Part shown: piece after piece, positions 1 through 4,710 of the stretch
Position numbering within the stretch: the stretch's first letter is position 1
Layout of the letters: the number at the start of each line of letters is the position of its first letter
Source of the DNA: Spirochaetaceae bacterium
GTDB taxonomy: Bacteria; Spirochaetota; Spirochaetia; Treponematales; Breznakiellaceae
Length of the DNA: 6,990 nucleotides
Assembly (NCBI GenBank): GCA_031268255.1
Contig: JAIRXO010000127.1
Coordinates: 1 to 6,990, forward strand
Direction of reading: 5' to 3'
Translations under genes and position numbers: made by a program
Notes under the pieces: generated by a model
What the model saw: only the letters and a program-made list of their open reading frames with translations
The model's database searches: none
Told to the model about the DNA's origin: nothing

Positions 1-1532
1 TGTACGGTTCTGACGGCATAGGCGGGGTAATTAACATCATCACCAAAAAGCCAGGCGATGAGCTTTCGTTTACCGCCTCCCTTACCAGCCGTTTTCTCCT
101 TGCCTATGACAACCCAAACACCGAAGAAAGCCCCAGCCCTTTTGAAAAAGATTTATTTGATCCCCTTCGGGAGCAGATCGCGGCCGCGTCACTGGGCCTG
201 CCCATAGGGGTAAGCCGCAATACCTTCAGCATAGAAGGTTCGCGGGCCGGGGAATATCTTAACGAGGGCAAAACCGCCGCTGTCCTTCCCCGATACTACC
301 GAGGCAAGGCCGCCTTGGATACGGTCTTTCCGCTTGGGGACAGCGCCGAAATGTCGGCTGGCGGTTCCTTTATGGCAATGCGGAGCGATGAGCGTACCGA
401 CGCCAAAGGTTCCTTTACCCGGAAGGACTATATCCGGGCGGACGCGTACCTGGAAATGGAACTCAGTTCTTTTACGGGAACAAACATAAACATCCGGCTC
501 TACGACAATTACTACCGGCGGAACAAAGATGACTATTCTGCCCTTACCAATAAATGGGGCGGAGGGGATTACGACAACGAGAATTACGCGGCTCTGGAAG
601 CCATGGGAACTTACGACGGTGTTGAAAACTGGATTTTTACCGCGGGTATGGAAGGGGCGGTGAACACTCTGGATAAATACAACATCCGTAAAGACGGAAT
701 CATTATGGTGGACAAGGAAGCTCTTTTTTTCCAGGCCGAATGGTTCAGGGTAAACACGTTTTCCCTTTTGGGGGGAATACGCCTGGAGCGTAATTCCCAA
801 TTCGGGTTCGCCCCCGCGCCGAAGGTTTCCGCCATGTACCATCTGGGCAGGGGGTGGAGGATTTTAGGCGGCGCGGGCCTCGGCTACCGCGCTCCGTCTT
901 TTACTGATTTGTATGTGACTATGGATGACGCTGTAGTATCGGGCCATCCAACGGTGCTGGGGAACGAAAACCTCAAGCCTGAGTACGCTCTTGGTTTTAA
1001 CCTGGGCCTTGAATACTCAAAGCCGGGCCTTTTTTCCGCCCGCATCAACGGTTATTACAGCGAACTGTGGAACGAGATCGCCTATGTCTTTCAGGGCTAT
1101 GGCGGTTCGGGATCGGAAATCCACATGAACGAAAATATTTACCGTTCCCTCAGAACAGGCTTTGACACGGAAGGAAGGCTCGACTTCCTTAAATACTGGT
1201 ATGTTTCCCTTGGGTACAGTTGGCTTTTTGCCTGGGACCGGAGCGAACAAACGGAACTGCATCTCCAGCCTTCCCATACGGCAAAGGGGAAAGCGGGTTT
1301 TGAACACTCTGGTTCCGGGATTAGCACCTACCTGCAGGGCCGCTTTTTCTCGCCCCTTGATCCTGACAATCCCTCCTATGATCCCCGGTTCATCCTCGAT
1401 CTTTATGTTTCCGTCGCGGCGGGGAAGCATTTTAAAATCCACGCCGGAATTGACAACATCCTTGGGGAAATCAATTCCCTGGGGCCGGTAACAGCCCAAA
1501 CGTTTTACCTGGGCCTTAAATATTCTTTATAA
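1..1532 (+). CDS. TonB-dependent outer-membrane receptor, HmuR/haem-receptor-like (5' truncated)
   Basis: This is the C-terminal 509 residues of a TonB-dependent receptor, an outer-membrane beta-barrel that imports a bound ligand using TonB energy. The reading frame is open from position 3, so the in-frame ATG at 315 is internal. The first residues, YGSDGIGGVINIITKK, are the end of the plug domain; the signal peptide, TonB box and most of the plug are missing to the left. The rest is barrel, with alternating aromatic strands such as LEMELSSF and NINIRLYDNYYRR. At 885-896 it has YRAP, at 963-974 NENL followed by KPE, and a histidine codon at 945-947 between them. Haem receptors such as Porphyromonas HmuR carry YRAP, NPDL and a ligand histidine in this loop. 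The C-terminus (IDNILGE, then TFYLGLKYSL) is the usual last-strand signature. A HmuY-like lipoprotein follows 10 nt downstream. The receptor family is nearly certain. The haem substrate is an inference; a siderophore, cobalamin or other ligand is possible. Confidence 0.93.
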   Translation, partial: YGSDGIGGVINIITKKPGDELSFTASLTSRFLLAYDNPNTEESPSPFEKDLFDPLREQIAAASLGLPIGVSRNTFSIEGSRAGEYLNEGKTAAVLPRYYRGKAALDTVFPLGDSAEMSAGGSFMAMRSDERTDAKGSFTRKDYIRADAYLEMELSSFTGTNINIRLYDNYYRRNKDDYSALTNKWGGGDYDNENYAALEAMGTYDGVENWIFTAGMEGAVNTLDKYNIRKDGIIMVDKEALFFQAEWFRVNTFSLLGGIRLERNSQFGFAPAPKVSAMYHLGRGWRILGGAGLGYRAPSFTDLYVTMDDAVVSGHPTVLGNENLKPEYALGFNLGLEYSKPGLFSARINGYYSELWNEIAYVFQGYGGSGSEIHMNENIYRSLRTGFDTEGRLDFLKYWYVSLGYSWLFAWDRSEQTELHLQPSHTAKGKAGFEHSGSGISTYLQGRFFSPLDPDNPSYDPRFILDLYVSVAAGKHFKIHAGIDNILGEINSLGPVTAQTFYLGLKYSL

Positions 1533-1536
1533 GAGG
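1532..1536 (+). promoter_or_regulatory. Ribosome binding site of the HmuY-like lipoprotein gene
   Basis: AGAGG starts on the last base of the receptor stop codon and lies 6 nt (all T) before the ATG at 1543. It fixes that start and points to coupled translation with the receptor. Confidence 0.75.
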
Positions 1537-1542
1537 TTTTTT

Positions 1543-2247
1543 ATGAAATTGAATTTTAACTGTTTACCGGCGATTTTTTGCTTTGCCGCGCTTCTCGGCG
1601 GCTGCGGCGATCTAAAGGACTACAGTGAAACCTACGACGAGCTTCCTCCCGCCGAGGTCGCGGACGGTACTGTCGATTATTCCCTTTCCACAGGGCAGCA
1701 GATTACGGAACCCGGCGATATTGCCAGCGACGCATGGGATATTGCCCTTATGCGCAGCACAAACATCTGGCGCATGATCCAGACCAATTCCGGCGACACT
1801 GCCGCGGACCTGGGTTCAGGCGGTTCCGGCGGTGTGTGGTATACAGAAAAGTTTGATTTAGGTGATGTGGAAATAGATGACAAGGTAGACCCCGCGGAGG
1901 GAATACTCGCGCCCTACACCACCGACCAAAAAAAGACGGTAGACGTTATGGGCGACCTTCGGGTGCTGAACCTCAATGTCATGACCTTTGTGGGGTACGC
2001 GAATGAGAACGAGGCTGACGGCTCGCCTGCCCAGCCTTTTTCGGGTACGCCGGAACACGAAATGCCTTACCTGTATAACAAAAAACAGTTTTACCGATCC
2101 CCAGGCGGAATGCCGCCCGGATTTGTCGCTACCTACCGTGTCTACATCATCAGGCACGGCGACGGCATACATTATTCAAAGGTACAAATTTATTACAAAG
2201 CAGGAACCGGTACGGATGAGTACCTCGTACAGTACCTGAATTTTTAA
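1543..2247 (+). CDS. HmuY-like haem-binding lipoprotein
   Basis: This is a 234-residue predicted surface lipoprotein. Residues 1-20 form a signal peptide ending in the lipobox LGG-C, so Cys21 would be lipidated. The mature part looks like the HmuY family: VDYSLSTG at about 44-51, WDIAL at 65-69, a glycine-rich stretch at about 91-97, NVMTFVG at 145-151, GGMPPGF at 188-194, and the C-terminal VYIIRHGDG...YSKVQIYY at about 200-218. In Bacteroidetes, HmuY proteins bind haem and hand it to the TonB receptor HmuR, and the adjacent upstream receptor gene fits that pairing. Possible axial ligands include Met147, His172, Met174, Met190, His205 and His210; ligand residues vary in this family (His/His in Porphyromonas, Met/Met in relatives), so none can be assigned. 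The protein is clearly paralogous to the N-terminal domain of the next gene. The family call rests on recalled motifs; the haem role is inferred. Confidence 0.78.
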   Translation: MKLNFNCLPAIFCFAALLGGCGDLKDYSETYDELPPAEVADGTVDYSLSTGQQITEPGDIASDAWDIALMRSTNIWRMIQTNSGDTAADLGSGGSGGVWYTEKFDLGDVEIDDKVDPAEGILAPYTTDQKKTVDVMGDLRVLNLNVMTFVGYANENEADGSPAQPFSGTPEHEMPYLYNKKQFYRSPGGMPPGFVATYRVYIIRHGDGIHYSKVQIYYKAGTGTDEYLVQYLNF

Positions 2248-2272
2248 TGTGGCTTTAATTTTTTTAAGGAGT

Positions 2273-2307
2273 GCCAATTTCAAAACCCGGTTGGTTTTGA
2301 AATTGGC
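2273..2307 (+). repeat. Perfect 15-bp inverted repeat (hairpin 1)
   Basis: The arm GCCAATTTCAAAACC (2273-2287) is perfectly complementary to 2293-2307 across a 5-nt loop. The stem lies 25 nt after the lipoprotein stop codon. Only three T follow it, so it is a poor intrinsic terminator by the usual rule. It could instead stabilise the 3' end of the upstream mRNA or help separate expression of the two lipoprotein genes. Its ATTTCAAAA core recurs in hairpin 3. Confidence 0.8.
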
Positions 2308-2310
2308 TTT

Positions 2311-2339
2311 GGAAAAAGCGGCCATGGTCCGCTTTTTCC
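2311..2339 (+). terminator. Possible bidirectional intrinsic terminator (hairpin 2)
   Basis: The arm GGAAAAAGCGG (2311-2321) pairs perfectly with 2329-2339 around a 7-nt loop. The GC core has five A on one side and five T on the other, the layout of a terminator that can act in both directions. Read as a terminator the GC stem is only 4 bp, so termination would probably be partial. That would suit attenuated read-through into the downstream lipoprotein gene. Confidence 0.42.
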
Positions 2340-2354
2340 CCTAAATCTAAGGTT

Positions 2355-2385
2355 GCGATTTCAAAATCTGACATTTTGAAACCGC
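2355..2385 (+). promoter_or_regulatory. Hairpin 3 next to the ribosome binding site
   Basis: TTTCAAAAT (2359-2367) pairs with 2373-2381 over the loop CTGAC. After one A-C mismatch, GCG/CGC (2355-2357 with 2383-2385) extends the stem. It ends 3 nt before the AGGAG of the next gene, so it could influence ribosome access. Its 5' arm (2358-2366) could instead pair with 2295-2303 of hairpin 1 for 9 bp, an alternative fold enclosing hairpin 2. Regulation is inferred; the inverted repeat is seen. Confidence 0.5.
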
Positions 2386-2388
2386 CTC

Positions 2389-2393
2389 AGGAG
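2389..2393 (+). promoter_or_regulatory. Ribosome binding site deciding the ATG at 2400
   Basis: AGGAG lies 6 nt before the ATG at 2400. An in-frame TTG at 2376 would give 8 more residues (MKPPQECY), but it lies inside hairpin 3, has no such site, and would put polar residues before the signal peptide. The ATG is therefore chosen. Confidence 0.85.
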
Positions 2394-2399
2394 TGTTAT

Positions 2400-4304
2400 A
2401 TGAAAGGCAGACATGTTATTCGTTTACTCATCCTTTCGGGATGCGTTTTCTTCCTGTTCGGCTGCTCGAACCCTGCCGGGGGCGGCTCCCATGAACCACC
2501 GCCGGTCTATTTGTCAGGCGAGGGGCTTAATGCCAGCGCACTGACAATCAGCAATACGGCAGGCGCGGCGAGGTATTTTTCTCTTGTGGATGGCAAGGAA
2601 GTCGATCCGTATTATGCCAATAGCGGCGAATACTGGGACATTGCCCTGGAGTCCATCTATCCTTTTTTACTGATATACACCAACGGCGGCGCAAGCGGTA
2701 CGGGCGGCGGCGGGGTAACGTATACCAATAAAACAGATTTTGAAGATGTAGATATCGGCGATGCGGTAGACATCAGCGGCGATCCTGATTATCAGGACTA
2801 CGAGCATGATGTTATCCGGTATATCTCAACCATGGCTGATCCCACCCCATGCAAGATCAATGTTATGACCTATTATGGGTTTGTATCCGGGACCGGCACT
2901 GTCGACGACCCTTTTGAGGGTTCGGGGACGATGATAGGCGCATGGGATAAGAAAGCGAGTTACTCCCAGAACCCCGGGATGCCGCCGAGTTTTTCCCCCA
3001 CCAACGAGGTGTACATCGTTACCCACGCCGATGGAGTTTCCAAGTCCAAAGTACAGCTTACCGCGATAAGTGTTGTATATGGTGGTACGACAACGTATAC
3101 AGTAAGTTTTGAATTTGAAGAAGCACCAGCCGCACTTGAATCCATTGAGATAACAACGGAACCGAATATAAAAGTCTACCCCGCGGGGGATGATCTGATT
3201 CTTACAGGACTTGCGGTAGAGGGAACCTATTCCGATGAAACCGTGAAGCCCGAAACCATAACAATGGCCAATATCAGCGGCTACGATAATACTACTCCGG
3301 GAACCCAGACCGTTACGGTTACGGTTAGGGGTAAAACCGACACCTTTGAGGTAGAGGTAGGGGGAGAGGGCCTGTACTGGAGGAGGAATAACAATACGGC
3401 GGCAGGGGACGAAAGTGCCAATATTGGTTCTTTCACTCTGGCTGCTGCCATAAGCCGGATTGGGTCGATTCATAGCGCCAATACCACCTATACCATCATT
3501 CTGGAATCCAATCAAAACCTGGCCGCGGCAACGGCGTATACGGCGAATATTCCTACAGACTCAGGAACAAAAGTAATCCTGAGAGGCTTGGACTCGGAAC
3601 GGACTATTCAGCTTACCGGTACAGGACCTCTTTTTTCCCTTTTTCAAGGCGGCGAACTTGTACTGGATAAAAACATTACGCTCAAGGGCGTCAGTGGCAA
3701 TGATACCGGCCTGATTTTTATATATTGGGGTGGTACGCTGACAATGAACGAAGGGTCGAAGATTACGGAAAACACGAATACGACCAGCGGGGGTAAAGGC
3801 GGCGGAGTATCTATTCCATGGCAAGGCAAGATTATCCTAAACGGCGGCGAAATAAGCGGTAACAGCGCCGAGTCAGGCGGAGGGGTATACCTTTACGACG
3901 GGACCTTTACCGTGAACAGCGGCACAATCACCAATAATAGCGCCACAGACGGCGACGGCGGTGGCGTGTACTTTACCGGTGCAGGAGAATTTACCCTCAC
4001 AGGCGGCGAAATCAGCGATAACAGCGCCACGGGGAACGGCGGCGGGGTGTATGTAGATCAAAATTCCAGCGACAAGGCCCCCGTAACTTTCTCGAAAACA
4101 GGCGGGACCATCATCGGTACAGGCGGCCCCGATGCCAACACCGTCGACGGTGACGGCGCCGCGGTATACCTGGGGTCAGCAAAAAAACGGGATGCGACAG
4201 CCGATTTAAATGTCAAACTGTATGCCGCGGTAAATGCAAGCGGTGTGTGGACCTATGACGGCGGAGGAACCATAGGCGACACCTCTGCCAATTGGGAAGA
4301 CTGA
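2400..4304 (+). CDS. Lipoprotein with HmuY-like, Ig-like and beta-helix repeat domains
   Basis: This is a 634-residue predicted surface lipoprotein. Residues 1-21 are a signal peptide ending in LFG-C, so Cys22 would be lipidated. Residues about 56-240 form a HmuY-like domain paralogous to the previous gene. Shared marks are YWDIAL (78-83), TNGG plus a Gly-rich run (94-105), DFEDVDIGD (113-121), NVMTYYG (154-160), NPGMPPSF (191-198) and VYIVTHADG...SKVQL (204-220). Residues about 246-320 look like a bacterial Ig-like domain of the Big_3 kind (LESIEITTEPN, LTGLAVEGTYSD, ISGYDNTTPGTQTVTV). After a linker, residues about 360-600 are a right-handed beta-helix, with five degenerate repeats of about 25-32 residues at 446-593. 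The likely design is a haem- or ligand-binding head with a repeat stalk or adhesive part; which end faces outward is unknown. No catalytic motif is visible. It probably shares a transcript, or an attenuated one, with the genes upstream. The HmuY assignment is from recalled motifs; the role is inferred. Confidence 0.8.
   Translation: MKGRHVIRLLILSGCVFFLFGCSNPAGGGSHEPPPVYLSGEGLNASALTISNTAGAARYFSLVDGKEVDPYYANSGEYWDIALESIYPFLLIYTNGGASGTGGGGVTYTNKTDFEDVDIGDAVDISGDPDYQDYEHDVIRYISTMADPTPCKINVMTYYGFVSGTGTVDDPFEGSGTMIGAWDKKASYSQNPGMPPSFSPTNEVYIVTHADGVSKSKVQLTAISVVYGGTTTYTVSFEFEEAPAALESIEITTEPNIKVYPAGDDLILTGLAVEGTYSDETVKPETITMANISGYDNTTPGTQTVTVTVRGKTDTFEVEVGGEGLYWRRNNNTAAGDESANIGSFTLAAAISRIGSIHSANTTYTIILESNQNLAAATAYTANIPTDSGTKVILRGLDSERTIQLTGTGPLFSLFQGGELVLDKNITLKGVSGNDTGLIFIYWGGTLTMNEGSKITENTNTTSGGKGGGVSIPWQGKIILNGGEISGNSAESGGGVYLYDGTFTVNSGTITNNSATDGDGGGVYFTGAGEFTLTGGEISDNSATGNGGGVYVDQNSSDKAPVTFSKTGGTIIGTGGPDANTVDGDGAAVYLGSAKKRDATADLNVKLYAAVNASGVWTYDGGGTIGDTSANWED
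3735..4178 (+). repeat. Coding tandem repeats of the beta-helix (five degenerate copies)
   Basis: Protein residues 446-593 repeat the pattern hydrophobic-x-hydrophobic-x-GGxIsxNsAxxxGGGVY. Approximate copies are 446-477, 478-502, 503-530, 531-561 and 562-593. The first and last are the most worn: copy 1 has KITENTNTTSGGKGGGVS and copy 5 has GAAVYLG. Copies 2 and 4 are also close at DNA level: GGCGGCGAA at 3843 and 4002 begins a near-identical stretch of about 27 nt. Such repeats can change copy number by recombination or slippage. Confidence 0.85.
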
Positions 4305-4328
4305 GAAAGCCGCCCCATTAGGGGGGTA

Positions 4329-4349
4329 GGCGCAAACCGTGTTTGCGCC
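4329..4349 (+). repeat. Perfect 9-bp hairpin after the large lipoprotein gene
   Basis: GGCGCAAAC (4329-4337) pairs with GTTTGCGCC (4341-4349) over the loop CGT. It starts 24 nt after the stop codon. No T-run follows, so it may be a transcript-end stabiliser or a factor-dependent termination site rather than an intrinsic terminator. Confidence 0.7.
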
Positions 4350-4352
4350 GCA

Positions 4353-4408
4353 GGGGGGCGCGTAACATAGGCGGTTCCGGCAGAGGGCCGTATGGAAATG
4401 CGCCCCCC
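4353..4408. repeat. Long-range 9-bp G6/C6 inverted repeat
   Basis: GGGGGGCGC (4353-4361) is the exact reverse complement of GCGCCCCCC (4400-4408), with 38 nt between. The interior can fold further through CGGC/GCCG. Two T follow the right arm. It could form a large stem in RNA or mark the edges of a small repeat element. Confidence 0.6.
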
Positions 4409-4590
4409 TTCATAGCTTTGAACGCAAGGGTGTCAGTCACCATTTGCTTAGGGCGGCCCTTCGAGACGCGACGGCATACCGGGGATTTCGGGGGCTTGCC
4501 AATTTTATCGGCAAACAGCGGCCTTCATTGAGCCCCACGCCATGCTAAATTTGCCACGGCAACGCGCTGCGCTAGCTTGCGCGATTGCTC

Positions 4591-4666
4591 GGGCGGGGCC
4601 TACGCCTTGCTGCATTTATCGGAGGGACGCCATACGCCTTGCTATGGCGCTTTCATTGGGCGGGGC
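4591..4666. repeat. Interleaved direct repeats upstream of the EF-G gene
   Basis: GGGCGGGGC occurs at 4591-4599 and 4658-4666. TACGCCTTGCT occurs at 4601-4611 and 4633-4643. A 7-nt TTCATTG is also found at 4524-4530 and 4652-4658. The clustering of exact repeats in so short a space suggests local duplication or a composite repeat family. Confidence 0.6.
4628..4649. repeat. 7-bp inverted repeat with 8-nt loop
   Basis: CGCCATA (4628-4634) pairs with TATGGCG (4643-4649) around CGCCTTGC. The loop carries most of the second copy of the TACGCCTTGCT direct repeat, so hairpin and repeat overlap. Confidence 0.6.
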
Positions 4667-4675
4667 GCGCATGGC

Positions 4676-4704
4676 TTTCAAAAAAAAGCGGTTTAGTATA
4701 AAAT
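4676..4704 (+). promoter_or_regulatory. Probable promoter of the EF-G gene, very close to its ATG
   Basis: TATAAAAT at 4697-4704 gives two overlapping -10 candidates, TATAAA (4697-4702) and TAAAAT (4699-4704). A weak -35-like TTTCAA lies at 4676-4681, 17 nt before the second. Transcription would then begin at about 4710-4712, on or beside the ATG at 4711. This is the only clearly AT-rich segment in the preceding 400 nt. Confidence 0.5.
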
Positions 4705-4710
4705 ACGTCA

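Larger units (their letters stand above)
4305..4710. other. 406-nt intergenic region rich in G/C runs and repeats
   Basis: No convincing gene lies here. A 62-codon open frame at 4343-4531 runs through the inverted repeats and lacks recognisable protein features. The stretch begins with G-rich and C-rich runs and three inverted repeats (4313-4324 with a 4-bp stem, 4329-4349, 4353-4408). It continues with short TTGCC/GGCAA dyads at 4496-4514 and 4551-4562, direct repeats at 4524-4666 and a hairpin at 4628-4649. The last 35 nt turn sharply AT-rich and hold the EF-G promoter. No tRNA, rRNA or clear intrinsic terminator with a T-run was found. The repeats suggest a decayed intergenic repeat element or an unrecognised structured RNA; neither is proven. 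Confidence 0.6.

Noticed and set aside
189..842. 217-codon - strand open frame opposite the receptor
   Set aside because: It is antisense to a confident TonB receptor frame and shows no protein features.
315..1532. Receptor starting at the ATG at 315
   Set aside because: The same frame is open back to position 3 and encodes the conserved plug motif YGSDGIGGVINIITKK, so 315 is internal.
2291..2344. Short leader-peptide frame (TTG at 2291 to TAA) in the hairpin region
   Set aside because: The nearest Shine-Dalgarno-like AAGGAG (2266-2271) is 19 nt away, too far, and the peptide has no telling residue run.
2376..2399. TTG start giving an 8-residue longer large lipoprotein
   Set aside because: It lies inside hairpin 3, and AGGAG sits 6 nt before the ATG at 2400, which also gives a normal signal peptide.
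2248..2399. Fur-type iron-responsive operator
   Set aside because: The palindromes are AT-rich, but none resembles the GATAATGATAATCATTATC consensus. Iron control cannot be claimed from this sequence.
2826..3515. 229-codon - strand open frame opposite the large lipoprotein
   Set aside because: It mirrors the Gly/Thr-rich coding strand and has no ribosome binding site or known motif.
3735..4178. CRISPR-like array
   Set aside because: The repeats are coding, in frame and degenerate, with no constant repeat and unique spacer pattern.
4343..4531. 62-codon + strand frame in the intergenic region
   Set aside because: It crosses the G6/C6 inverted repeat, has no ribosome binding site and no recognisable protein character.
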